Positions 7,793 through 16,246 of a DNA stretch of 64,000 nucleotides are shown piece by piece. Within the stretch, counting starts at the first letter, position 1. Each line of letters starts with the position of its first letter. A model generated the notes under the pieces. That model made no database searches. It worked only from the letters and a program-made list of their open reading frames with translations, and was not told the origin of the DNA. Location of the stretch: the NCBI GenBank assembly GCA_964419255.1, contig CAYQOU010000010.1:1-64000 (forward strand), read 5' to 3'. This DNA is from CAZPHU01 sp964419255 (GTDB lineage Bacteria; Fibrobacterota; Chitinivibrionia; Chitinivibrionales; CAYFVL01). Position numbers and translations under genes: made by a program.

Positions 7793-8743
7793 ATGGAAAA
7801 AACTGGGATATACTCTCCTGCTTCTTTACAAGAAACATTGACCTCAAAGACCAATGCAGGTAAGAGGCAGAAATTTGCTCTTGGTGAGATCGTCTTTAAA
7901 AAAACTCTGACTGGATCAGCCTGGTTGATGGTTTTATTGTTGGTGGGCATATTTATTACTCTCGTTTGGGGTTCGCGTCTTTCTCTGGCGGAGTTTGGTT
8001 TCGGTTTTTTGGTCGACAAAGAATGGAATCCCGTAAACTCTGAATTTGGAGCACTTCCATTTATCATCGGAACGCTCATCACCTCTTTTCTCGCAGTACT
8101 TATTTCCATTCCATTTTCTATAGCAATTGCTCTTTTCCTTGGAGAATACTACAAAAGAGGTCCGATTTCCAACCTTCTTCGCAGTATGATTGAGCTTCTT
8201 GCAGGAATACCATCCGTAATTTACGGGTTTTGGGCTTTGTTTTTTCTGGTACCGATAATTCGTGAAATCGAAATGATGATAGGGGTACCTCCATACGGGG
8301 TGGGAATTTTGAGTGCCTCGATTATTCTTTCCATAATGGTCATACCCTATTCTGCATCGGTTGCCCGTGAAGTGATCAGTATGGTTCCGACCAGTTTGAA
8401 AGAGGCCGCCTATTCACTCGGCTCTACCCGTTTTGAGGTGATAAAGGATATAGTTATTCCATATGCACGCTCGGGAATAGCAGCAGGAATACTTCTTGCG
8501 CTTGGACGAGCCCTGGGAGAAACCATGGCCGTAACCATGGTTATCGGCAATCGGAATGCTATACCAGAAAGTATTTTTGCTCCGGGTAATACAATGGCAA
8601 GTATAATAGCCAACGAGTTTACGGAAGCCACCGAAGCACTCTATCTATCTTCTCTCATGGAAATCGGTCTTGTTTTGTTTGTAATCTCCATGATTATAAA
8701 TATTGTCGGGAAAATCGTTATTCATCGATTCGAAAAAATATAG
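7793..8743 (+). CDS. pstC: Phosphate ABC transporter permease PstC
   Basis: The 316-residue inner-membrane protein has six predicted helices. It carries the binding-protein-dependent permease signature with the EAA loop near SLKEAAYSLGSTRFEVIKDIVIP, and the PstC-typical ALGRALGETMAV segment. It forms the phosphate channel with PstA. The start is uncertain: in-frame TTG codons at 7754 and 7781 and an ATG at 7793 are possible. The ATG was taken because no strong ribosome-binding site favours the others, although AGAGAAAG at 7771 fits TTG 7781 loosely. Confidence 0.92.
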   Translation: MEKTGIYSPASLQETLTSKTNAGKRQKFALGEIVFKKTLTGSAWLMVLLLVGIFITLVWGSRLSLAEFGFGFLVDKEWNPVNSEFGALPFIIGTLITSFLAVLISIPFSIAIALFLGEYYKRGPISNLLRSMIELLAGIPSVIYGFWALFFLVPIIREIEMMIGVPPYGVGILSASIILSIMVIPYSASVAREVISMVPTSLKEAAYSLGSTRFEVIKDIVIPYARSGIAAGILLALGRALGETMAVTMVIGNRNAIPESIFAPGNTMASIIANEFTEATEALYLSSLMEIGLVLFVISMIINIVGKIVIHRFEKI

Positions 8744-8762
8744 AGAGAACCAAAAACTGTGT

Positions 8763-9650
8763 ATGAAAAATTCTAAGAATGCAAAGAAAGAAACTGTTGA
8801 TTCACATGTTATGAGGCGTGTGCGCCTGCGTCGTAACTGGGATTATGTCTTTTATTCACTGGTTCTGATTTTCTGTCTTCTGGCTATTCTTCCTTTGTTA
8901 CTGATTTTCTTTAACATCTTCCGACAGGGTATAAGTACAATAAACTGGGATTTTTTCGTGCATCTACCAAAACCGGTTGGTGAAATGGGAGGCGGAATAG
9001 CTAATGCTATAAGCGGATCAGCTATGCTTGTGGGGATGGCTTGTCTGTTTGCTCTTCCGGTTGGTGTTGCCGTCGGGGTATATCTTGCGGAGATTCGAAA
9101 CAAATTCAGTCATGGTGTGCGTTTATGTATGGAGGTATTGCAGGGTATACCATCCATCGTCATTGGGATAGTTGCCTATTTATGGGTCGTACGTCCCATG
9201 GGCGGCTTTTCTGCCTTCTCGGGAGCCATCGCCCTTGCCATAATGATGCTTCCGGTAGTCGTCAGAACAACCGAAGAGACACTAAGACTTATACCGGCAT
9301 CTCTAAAAGAAGCATCCCTTGCACTTGGAGCCCCTTATTACTTAACCGTTTTGCGAGTGGTTCTTCCGGCCGGTCTTAGCGGTATAGTTACAGGTGTGCT
9401 CATAAGCATTGCCCGCATTGCAGGAGAAACAGCACCACTGCTCTTTACTGCTTTTGGCAATCCATACATGAACTATGATCCGATGAAGCCGGTCCACTCG
9501 CTTCCATTGATTATTTTCAATTATGCTATCAGTCCTTACGACGACTGGCATTCACTGGCCTGGGGCGCATCGTTAGTGTTAATAATCTTTGTTTTATGTT
9601 TAAACCTTCTTTCAAAATTGATAGCCAGACGCTGGTCTGTAGAGTTTTAA
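8763..9650 (+). CDS. pstA: Phosphate ABC transporter permease PstA
   Basis: The 295-residue inner-membrane permease has six helices, the EAA loop (SLKEASLALGAPYYLTVLRVVLP) and the ISIARIAGETAPLLFTAFGN segment typical of PstA. The ATG at 8763 follows GAGAGAACC just after the pstC stop. An upstream ATG within pstC (8703) is in frame but would overlap pstC by 40 bases and has no ribosome-binding site. It pairs with PstC, PstB and PstS for high-affinity phosphate uptake. Confidence 0.93.
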   Translation: MKNSKNAKKETVDSHVMRRVRLRRNWDYVFYSLVLIFCLLAILPLLLIFFNIFRQGISTINWDFFVHLPKPVGEMGGGIANAISGSAMLVGMACLFALPVGVAVGVYLAEIRNKFSHGVRLCMEVLQGIPSIVIGIVAYLWVVRPMGGFSAFSGAIALAIMMLPVVVRTTEETLRLIPASLKEASLALGAPYYLTVLRVVLPAGLSGIVTGVLISIARIAGETAPLLFTAFGNPYMNYDPMKPVHSLPLIIFNYAISPYDDWHSLAWGASLVLIIFVLCLNLLSKLIARRWSVEF

Positions 9651-9671
9651 GCTCCGGCAGGAGGAAGTACC

Positions 9672-10364
9672 ATGGTAAAGGTGAAACAATCGATTTTTGT
9701 GATTGAAGATGAAGAAGACATACTGGAGCTTGTTGCCTATAATCTGACGCGCGAGGGATACCAGGTGCAAGGCTTTACCAGCGGTGAAAAAGCACTGTCC
9801 TATATGCGTACACATAACACCGATTGCATAGTGCTTGACTTAATGCTGCCGGGTATGGATGGATTGGAGGTTTGTAAAACTATTCGCAATACTCCCGAAA
9901 CCAAAAACACACCGATCGTCATGTTAACGGCAAAGGGAGAGGAAGCAGACATTGTCACGGGCCTGGAACTTGGAGCAGACGACTATATAGTAAAGCCGTT
10001 TAGTCCTCGAATTCTTATCGCCCGGGTACGCGCGGTCCTCAGGAGACGACAACCAAATTCAACCGATGAGCGCCAAACCATACGCATAAACAGCATGGAA
10101 ATACATCCGGGACGTCATGAAGTGCTTATCGGCGATAGTTCCGTTCAGTTGACTTCCTCCGAGTTCAGAGCGCTTCACTATCTTGCAAGAAAGCCGGGAT
10201 GGGTGTTCACCAGGTATCAGATTGTAGAGGCGGTGCACGGAAGTAATTATCCGGTCACCGATAGAAGCGTGGATGTTCTCATCGTGGGCCTCAGGAAAAA
10301 GCTGGGTGATGCCGGTAAACACATTGAAACGGTACGCGGGATCGGGTATAGATTTAAGGAGTAG
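9672..10364 (+). CDS. phoB: Phosphate regulon response regulator PhoB
   Basis: The 230-residue OmpR/PhoB-family regulator has an N-terminal receiver domain with the acidic pair EDEED (about 12-16), phospho-acceptor Asp56 in IVLDLMLPGMDG, and a Lys in VKPF. A C-terminal winged helix ends in GIGYRFKE. GGAGGAAG precedes the ATG. The gene lies between pstA and phoR. It should bind the 11-base-spaced Pho boxes seen at 49-65, 5252-5396 and 7629-7672. Confidence 0.93.
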   Translation: MVKVKQSIFVIEDEEDILELVAYNLTREGYQVQGFTSGEKALSYMRTHNTDCIVLDLMLPGMDGLEVCKTIRNTPETKNTPIVMLTAKGEEADIVTGLELGADDYIVKPFSPRILIARVRAVLRRRQPNSTDERQTIRINSMEIHPGRHEVLIGDSSVQLTSSEFRALHYLARKPGWVFTRYQIVEAVHGSNYPVTDRSVDVLIVGLRKKLGDAGKHIETVRGIGYRFKE

Positions 10365-10372
10365 ACTTTTCG

Positions 10373-12178
10373 ATGCAAAAAAGGCCATTCTTCTGGCATA
10401 TATTTCCTCCCTTTCTCATAATTACTATCATAGCAAGCGCGGTTATTATCCTGTATGTTAATCATGCGTTGCGTTCTTTGCTGTATGAGCGTACGGTAGA
10501 AGATTTAAAAACCCGGGCCTATCTTTTGAAACATCAGCTGCAATTTGCCCACATGGATTCCCTCATCGATATCGACTCTGTTGCAAAATTCGTCGGAGCC
10601 AGAACAAATACGCGCTTGACAATGATTTTGCCTTCAGGTAAAGTAATTGCAGATTCCGATGAAAACCCGCTCCAAATGGATAATCATGCCGATCGCCCTG
10701 AGATACGTCAGGCTTTGTCCGGGGATACCGGCATTGAAACACGCTTCAGTGCTACTCTGTCTCGCGACCTTGTTTACGTTGCAATTCCGCTGATGCAATC
10801 AGATACATCATCCGGTGTACTGCGGGTGTCGCTGCCTGTAATAGATATGGCGCAAGCCATATCCGGTACGCTTTCGCGCATTCTGGTAACCGGTCTTATT
10901 GTTATCCTGCTTTCGATACTGGCAAGTGTTGCCCTTTCACGCCGCCTCAGTCGTCCTCTGGAGTATTTACGAATGGGGGCCCAGAGATTTGCCCGTGGTG
11001 ATCTGACTATGAGACTTGCGATCCCCGATACAGTTGAGAGCGCACAGCTGGCGGAAGCAATGAACACGATGGCTCAACAGCTTGATGAACGCATTCGTAC
11101 CATTACTCGTCAGAGAAACCAACAGGATGCAATTCTTGCAGCAATGGTCGAAGGGGTTATTGCAATTGATAATGATGAACATATCATCATGGTAAATAAT
11201 GCCGCAACACGAATGCTTGGCAAGGAACCAATGGAAATTGTACACCGCTGGGTACAGGAGGCGATTCGGGATGTTTCCCTGCAGCGGTTTATTAAGACCC
11301 TCCTAACGGAGCGTATTCCTCAGCAACAGGAGATTGTTCTTCATCAAAACGGTACCGAGCGGGAACTTCAGGTTAATGGTACCATGTTAAGAGGATCGAG
11401 AGGCGGAATTAAGGGGGGATTAATTGTATTGCATGATGTTACTACTCTTAAACGCCTCGAAAACATACGCAAGGACTTTGTTGCCAACGTATCCCATGAG
11501 CTCAGGACACCTCTGACATCAATAAAAGGATTCGTTGAAACTCTTTTGGACGGGGCAATGGAAGAGCGGCAGGAGCGGCATCGATTTCTAAAAATCATTG
11601 CAAATCATGTCAATCGTCTGAACGCTATTATCGAAGACCTTATGACTCTCAGTCGTCTGGAAAAAGTTGATCTGGACGAGAAAGTGCATCTTGAAACCTC
11701 CTCTCTTGATCCGATCGTGCGGGATGCGGTCACCGTGTGTTCCGCAAAAGCTTCACAACAAAGGATATCAATATCGATCGAAGGCGAACGGGGGCTTACT
11801 GCAGTTTGCAATGCCTCACTCTTTGAACAGGCATTGATAAACCTGGTTGATAACGCCATAAAGTATAGTCCGCCGGAAAGTCATGTGCGAATCGGATGTA
11901 CACGCCTGGATGGTACTATAAGTGTGTCTGTAACTGATCAGGGGCCAGGTATTGCCCAGGAACATATTCCACGTTTATTTGAGCGTTTCTACCGAATAGA
12001 TAAAGCCCGCAGCCGCAAATTAGGTGGTACCGGCCTGGGGCTGGCTATTGTAAAACATATAATGCACGCAAATAATGGTTCGATCACCGTCGAAAGTGAA
12101 TTAGGAAAAGGCTCAATGTTTACTTTGCTTTTACCGACCGACCACATTGTTAAAAGCATTACTAAGGAGAATGCATGA
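10373..12178 (+). CDS. phoR: Phosphate regulon sensor histidine kinase PhoR
   Basis: The 601-residue kinase has two membrane helices (about 8-28 and 165-185) flanking a roughly 135-residue periplasmic sensor domain. A HAMP linker, a PAS domain and a HisKA domain with the phospho-accepting His at about residue 375 (VSHELRTPLTS) follow. It ends in a HATPase domain with NLVDNAIKYSP and GGTGLGLAI boxes. The large periplasmic domain is absent from E. coli PhoR but common in other phyla. The stop overlaps pstB as ATGA. PhoU and the PstSCAB complex presumably control its activity. Confidence 0.93.
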   Translation: MQKRPFFWHIFPPFLIITIIASAVIILYVNHALRSLLYERTVEDLKTRAYLLKHQLQFAHMDSLIDIDSVAKFVGARTNTRLTMILPSGKVIADSDENPLQMDNHADRPEIRQALSGDTGIETRFSATLSRDLVYVAIPLMQSDTSSGVLRVSLPVIDMAQAISGTLSRILVTGLIVILLSILASVALSRRLSRPLEYLRMGAQRFARGDLTMRLAIPDTVESAQLAEAMNTMAQQLDERIRTITRQRNQQDAILAAMVEGVIAIDNDEHIIMVNNAATRMLGKEPMEIVHRWVQEAIRDVSLQRFIKTLLTERIPQQQEIVLHQNGTERELQVNGTMLRGSRGGIKGGLIVLHDVTTLKRLENIRKDFVANVSHELRTPLTSIKGFVETLLDGAMEERQERHRFLKIIANHVNRLNAIIEDLMTLSRLEKVDLDEKVHLETSSLDPIVRDAVTVCSAKASQQRISISIEGERGLTAVCNASLFEQALINLVDNAIKYSPPESHVRIGCTRLDGTISVSVTDQGPGIAQEHIPRLFERFYRIDKARSRKLGGTGLGLAIVKHIMHANNGSITVESELGKGSMFTLLLPTDHIVKSITKENA

Positions 12179-12951
12179 GCGAATCGAGAGAAATACTACC
12201 AATCAAAATCCAAACCCAAAACCTTGATTTTTTCTATGGAAATTCTCAGGCACTTTTCAACATTTCCCTTGAAATGCCTGCAAACCAGGTTACCGCTCTT
12301 ATCGGTCCTTCGGGTTGTGGAAAGTCAACCTTCCTTCGGACCCTTAACAGGATGAATGATATTATTGGTAATACCCGTGTAAAGGGAACTGTGCAGATAG
12401 ATGGTCAGAACATCTATGACAACTCTTCAGATGTCGTGCTGTTGCGCAAACGAATAGGTATGGTTTTTCAGAAATCTACCCCTTTCCCCAAATCTATATT
12501 CGACAATGTCGCATTCGGTCCGCGTATTCACGGTATTCGCAACAAGGCAAAACTCGAGGAGATCGTTGAGCAGAGTCTCCGCAAATCAGCCTTATGGGAA
12601 GAAGTTAAAGACAGAATAACAAAGAGCGCCATGGGATTATCGGGAGGCCAGCAGCAAAGGCTCTGTATTGCCCGTGCACTGGCGGTGGAGCCTGAGATAC
12701 TTCTGATGGACGAACCGGCATCAGCCCTGGATCCGCGTTCCACGGCACGCATCGAAGATCTTATCGCTGAGTTAAGAAACGCCTATACCATAATTATTGT
12801 GACCCATAACATGCAACAGGCGTCTCGAGTATCAGACAGGACGGCATTTTTTTACGAAGGAAAAATGATAGAAAGCGGAGCTACGGAACAGATATTTACA
12901 CAACCGAAAAAAAGACAAACAGAAGATTATATCACAGGACGATTCGGATAG
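12175..12951 (+). CDS. pstB: Phosphate ABC transporter ATP-binding protein PstB
   Basis: The 258-residue ABC ATPase has Walker A GPSGCGKST, the Q-loop segment GMVFQKSTPFP typical of PstB, signature LSGGQQQR, Walker B ILLMDEPASALDP and switch His in VTHNM. It powers PstCA and, with PhoU, signals phosphate status to PhoR. The ATG overlaps the phoR stop. Confidence 0.96.
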   Translation: MSESREILPIKIQTQNLDFFYGNSQALFNISLEMPANQVTALIGPSGCGKSTFLRTLNRMNDIIGNTRVKGTVQIDGQNIYDNSSDVVLLRKRIGMVFQKSTPFPKSIFDNVAFGPRIHGIRNKAKLEEIVEQSLRKSALWEEVKDRITKSAMGLSGGQQQRLCIARALAVEPEILLMDEPASALDPRSTARIEDLIAELRNAYTIIIVTHNMQQASRVSDRTAFFYEGKMIESGATEQIFTQPKKRQTEDYITGRFG

Positions 12952-12985
12952 ATCTTTGCCCGACCCACACGTTTGAGGAGAGAAT

Positions 12986-13660
12986 ATGACGCTCATAATG
13001 CAAAAGGAAACTGATAAACTTAAAAAAGCACTTTTGTCACTCTGCGCTCTGGTTGTAAATAATGTTTCTAAATCAGTCAGAGCTGTAATGCAAAAAGATT
13101 CTGAGGCAGCTTACAAGGTGATGGCTAACGATCGAGAAATAGATAGTGCGGAGATCGAAGTTGAAGAAGAATGCCTCAAAATTTTGGCTCTTCACCAGCC
13201 GGTTGCAGGTGACCTGCGATTCATTATCGCAGTCATGAAAATTAATAACGACCTAGAAAGAGTTGGGGATCTGGCAGTTAATATCGCAGAGAATGCCATC
13301 GCCCTTGCCAAGTTAGGCAATGCCCCTTCTCCATTCGATCTTTCCGGCATGAGCGAAATAGTCATAGACATGCTCAACAAAAGCATTGATGCACTGATAA
13401 ACATTGATACCGAGCTTGCCCATGCCGTATGTCAGATGGATGATAGTGTTGATAAAATAAATCGGGAGATGTATTCAAGCGTAAAAAACTGTATTGTATC
13501 CGACCCCGAAAAAATCGATTGTCTTATCCACTACCTCTCGATATCACGCCATCTTGAGCGCATCGGCGATCATGCGACAAATATATCTGAAGATATAATA
13601 TACATGAATAATGGAGAAATCATTAGACACAAAGTCCGAAGCAATGAACCGCATTCTTAA
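12986..13660 (+). CDS. phoU: Phosphate signalling protein PhoU
   Basis: The 224-residue all-helical protein has two PhoU repeats. Each carries the acidic metal-binding motif type seen in DLERVGDLAVNIAE and HLERIGDHATNISED. It holds PhoR in the repressing state when phosphate is plentiful. GAGGAGAG precedes the ATG. It is the last gene of the pst operon, and its 3' end overlaps the convergent amidotransferase gene by 4 bases. Confidence 0.95.
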   Translation: MTLIMQKETDKLKKALLSLCALVVNNVSKSVRAVMQKDSEAAYKVMANDREIDSAEIEVEEECLKILALHQPVAGDLRFIIAVMKINNDLERVGDLAVNIAENAIALAKLGNAPSPFDLSGMSEIVIDMLNKSIDALINIDTELAHAVCQMDDSVDKINREMYSSVKNCIVSDPEKIDCLIHYLSISRHLERIGDHATNISEDIIYMNNGEIIRHKVRSNEPHS

Positions 13661-14349
13661 ACGTCTCCATTTTTGATCTTTGTAAGTATCTGACCGAGTA
13701 TTTTATTCGTTTGCTTACAATAGGTAACAGAAGAGATGATATCTTCTGCCTTTTGCACATAAGGCCCCCCGGTAAGCTCATAGGAGCAGGCATTTACCAG
13801 TGCATTAATGCCTTCGGGGGTTGACTCCAGGTGGAACTGCATACCAACGACCCGATCATCATAAATAAAGCACTGATTTTCACACGCCGCGCTTCGCGCA
13901 ATTTGCCGGCATCCTGAAGGTATATCGAAGGTTTCCCCATGCCAGTGCAATACGGGTGTATTGTCAGGCAGACTGATAAGGCTGTGAGCATTGGCTGGAG
14001 AGGAGAATATGGGAAACCAGCCGATCTCCCTGTACCTGTTCCTTTTTACCGCCGCCCCCATTACCGAAGCAATCATTTGTGCCCCCAGACATATTCCTAT
14101 AACATACTTCCCCGAAGAAATCGCCTTTTCGATGTGTAGCTTTTCCCTTTTCATCCATGGAAAAAGCTTTTCATCCGAAACACTCATGGGACCACCCATT
14201 ATCACCAAAAGCGTGTATCTTTCATGGGAAGGAAGCGGTTCACCTTTATACAAATGAGTTTCTGTGAAAGGGATTGCATTTACATGCGCCCAGCTGCGTA
14301 TTGCACCGGGCCCTTCAAAAGCAACATGTCGTATCACATGAATGTGCAT
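13657..14349 (-). CDS. Class I glutamine amidotransferase (GMP-synthase-like GATase1)
   Basis: The 230-residue protein has the GATase1 nucleophile motif GICLGAQMIA (Cys) and the catalytic His-Glu in VVGMQFHLESTPEG. The domain stands alone, as in the YfeJ/GuaA-like family, whose acceptor substrates are mostly unknown; some act on gamma-glutamyl compounds. The ATG at 14349 follows GAGAGAAG and gives the usual N-terminus MHIHVIRH. It is convergent with phoU and lies beside nitrogen genes, which fits glutamine metabolism only loosely. Confidence 0.85.
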   Translation of the reverse strand: MHIHVIRHVAFEGPGAIRSWAHVNAIPFTETHLYKGEPLPSHERYTLLVIMGGPMSVSDEKLFPWMKREKLHIEKAISSGKYVIGICLGAQMIASVMGAAVKRNRYREIGWFPIFSSPANAHSLISLPDNTPVLHWHGETFDIPSGCRQIARSAACENQCFIYDDRVVGMQFHLESTPEGINALVNACSYELTGGPYVQKAEDIISSVTYCKQTNKILGQILTKIKNGDV

Positions 14350-14471
14350 AGTATACTTCTCTCTGTTAAGTTCGGCAAAACCCGAAAAAAACAAAGTTCA
14401 AAGGACAAAAATATCAGAAAATCAGGAAAAGATAAATAGATGAAATGATACTATTAAAAAACGTGCATCTT

Positions 14472-14570
14472 TCATCTTCTGTCTCGCCGTCCTCCTCCAT
14501 TCCGCTTCAGCGAAAGGACGGGAGCATAGGGCAATTTGGATGCTTGTATAACCGCAACCATCATCTTCAT
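14472..14570 (-). pseudogene. 5' remnant of a glnK (PII) gene behind amt1
   Basis: A 32-codon frame begins MKMMVAVIQASKLP, which matches the start of the intact GlnK at 19868-20209 (MKMIVAVIQPNKLP). After about 14 codons all similarity ends. Its ribosome-binding region (AGAGATTAAA) is retained. It stands 16 bases after amt1, exactly where glnK normally is. The rest of the frame runs into a hairpin (arms CCGTCCT at 14487 and AGGACGG at 14515) that could be the amt1 terminator. The simplest reading is a deletion that removed most of a second glnK copy. Confidence 0.65.
14487..14521 (-). terminator. Hairpin downstream of amt1
   Basis: Arms CCGTCCT (14487-14493) and AGGACGG (14515-14521) are perfectly complementary, with a nested smaller stem (TTCGC/GCGAA) between them. 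No long T-run follows on the minus strand. It probably marks the end of the amt1 transcript and occupies the deleted part of glnK. Confidence 0.4.
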
Positions 14571-14586
14571 TTTAATCTCTTCTGTT

Positions 14587-15906
14587 CTATGATTCTGTAG
14601 TAAATATCTGAAATCCATTATACGCTTCCATACCCATTTCGCCCACATCCAAACCGCCGATTTCTTCTTCGCGGGAGACCCGTACACCAACAGTTTTTTT
14701 CAATATAAACCACAAGAGCAAAGAAATAGGAAAAACCGTTGCACCTATTACGATTACTCCCAGAAGTTGTATTCCCATCAAAGCTAACCCGCCGCCGTAG
14801 AACAGCCCTCCATCACCGCCGCGCAGTGAAGGAATCGCAAATAGCCCTACAGCCAGCGTCCCCCACACACCATTAACCAGGTGCACTGCGAGTGCCCCCA
14901 CAGGATCATCAATACTTATCTTATCAAATCCATACACCGCCAGCACAACTAATACACCTGCTATTAAACCTATTATGAGTGATCCAACCGGTGATACAAC
15001 TGCGCAGGGTGCGGTGATTGCCACCAGTCCGGCAAGGCATCCATTGACAATCATAGAAAGATCCGGTTTTCCGCCAATGATCCAAGCACTGATCATTGCT
15101 CCCAAGATCCCTGTACAGCTTGCCAAACCCGTTGTCAATGCTATTCGTGGGACGTTTGCATCCATTGCCAATTGACTGCCCGGATTGAAACCAAACCAAC
15201 CGAGCCATAATATAAACCCTCCCAGTGTCGCAAGAGGAATGGAATGACCAACGATGGCACGCGGCGAACCATCAGGCATATACTTACCGATACGCGGTCC
15301 CAGAAGTAACACTCCAGCCAGTGCTGCCCAGCCTCCCACAGAATGTACAACCGTGGAGCCGGCAAAATCGTGAAATCCCATCTCGCCAAGCCAGCCGCCG
15401 CCCCATATCCAGTGACCACCAAGTGGGTAAATAAAGGCAACCAGAAAAGTGCCAAATATTAAATACGATACAAACTTTATTCTTTCAGCAACCGCTCCCG
15501 AAATTATCGAACATCCGGCCGCAGCAAATGCCGCCTGAAAGAAAAAGAAAGCATATACCGGAATATTGGTTGCCGGATTGTGTGCCGATTCATCTACCAT
15601 AAATGAACTTGTCCCCACAATACTATTACCCGGGCCAAACATCAAACCGTACCCGACAGCCCAAAAGGCGACCATGGAAATTGCAAAGACACTGAAATTT
15701 TTCCCAAGAATGTTTACGGCGTTTTTTGATCGACAGAAACCGGTCTCCACAAACGCGAATCCTGCATTCATAAAAAAGACAAGAAATGCCGCCACAAGTA
15801 CCCAAAGGGTGTCTATCAAATTTATAGCTGTTCCGTCTTGAGCCATAACCGCACCAGTGGTTAATAGAACTAAAATGGAAACGACACTTCCACGGCGCAA
15901 TTTCAT
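14587..15906 (-). CDS. amt: Ammonium transporter Amt (copy 1)
   Basis: The 439-residue protein has a cleavable signal sequence (cleavage near VMA-Q) and eleven membrane helices. The pore twin-His pair is present (VVHSVGG and AVHLVNG), as are the FVETGFCRSKNAVN and GLDVGEMGMEAYNGFQIF signatures. It conducts ammonia/ammonium across the inner membrane. The ATG at 15906 follows AGGAGGTC. A -24/-12 promoter lies at 15975-15990, about 70 bases upstream. The glnK that should follow is only a stub. Confidence 0.95.
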   Translation of the reverse strand: MKLRRGSVVSILVLLTTGAVMAQDGTAINLIDTLWVLVAAFLVFFMNAGFAFVETGFCRSKNAVNILGKNFSVFAISMVAFWAVGYGLMFGPGNSIVGTSSFMVDESAHNPATNIPVYAFFFFQAAFAAAGCSIISGAVAERIKFVSYLIFGTFLVAFIYPLGGHWIWGGGWLGEMGFHDFAGSTVVHSVGGWAALAGVLLLGPRIGKYMPDGSPRAIVGHSIPLATLGGFILWLGWFGFNPGSQLAMDANVPRIALTTGLASCTGILGAMISAWIIGGKPDLSMIVNGCLAGLVAITAPCAVVSPVGSLIIGLIAGVLVVLAVYGFDKISIDDPVGALAVHLVNGVWGTLAVGLFAIPSLRGGDGGLFYGGGLALMGIQLLGVIVIGATVFPISLLLWFILKKTVGVRVSREEEIGGLDVGEMGMEAYNGFQIFTTES

Positions 15907-15974
15907 GCAGGACCTCCTCGTTTGACACATAATTGTTGTATAAAAATTCAAGAATGAATCGTGGCACCTATATA

Positions 15975-15990
15975 CGCAACCCACATACCA
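15975..15990 (-). promoter_or_regulatory. Sigma-54 (-24/-12) promoter of amt1
   Basis: On the minus strand the sequence reads TGGTATGTGGGTTGCG. It has the obligatory GG and GC dinucleotides 12 bases apart (GG at positions 2-3, GC at 14-15), matching TGGCAC-N5-TTGC. The -12 GC is 70 bases before the amt1 ATG, the same distance as for the porin-amt2-glnK operon (73 bases). Confidence 0.7.
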
Positions 15991-16042
15991 AACAATCGAT
16001 TTGCATATCTGTTCTAAAAAACTCAATTTTGCTTTTCGGGTG

Positions 16043-16058
16043 GGAACAAATTTGTGTC
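16043..16058. promoter_or_regulatory. Candidate upstream activator site between amt1 and the divergent activator gene
   Basis: GGAACAAATTTGTGTC contains the palindrome core ACAAATTTGT. Nearly the same palindrome, GGAACAATTTTGTTCC, lies before the other amt promoter (22943), and the identical core before nifH (62731-62740). It lies 60-100 bases from both divergent -24/-12 promoters. A second inverted repeat, TGTGA-N10-TCACA, is at 16071-16090. Confidence 0.5.
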
Positions 16059-16151
16059 ATCCTGGTTTTGTGTGACAAATATGTATCACATACATCGTGT
16101 TTTCCCACGATCAGCTATTGCATATATAAAGTATAAAGGAACAAATGGCTG

Positions 16152-16167
16152 TGGCGCCATTTTTGCT
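16152..16167 (+). promoter_or_regulatory. Sigma-54 promoter of the degenerate activator gene
   Basis: TGGCGCCATTTTTGCT has GG (16153-16154) and GC (16165-16166) with the correct 12-base step of a -24/-12 element. The -12 is 81 bases from the ATG at 16247 but only 27 from the ATG at 16193, which supports the later start. Confidence 0.55.
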
Positions 16168-16246
16168 TGCTTTGACAGCACACAAATAATGGATGATTAA
16201 AAGTAAACTATCGATTCTCTTATCTTCTGTCAAGTGTAAGTTACAT

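Noticed and set aside
15963..15980. Plus-strand TGGCACCTATATACGC as a sigma-54 promoter
   Set aside because: GG and GC are 13 instead of 12 bases apart; the element at 16152 on the same strand has correct spacing and a better position.
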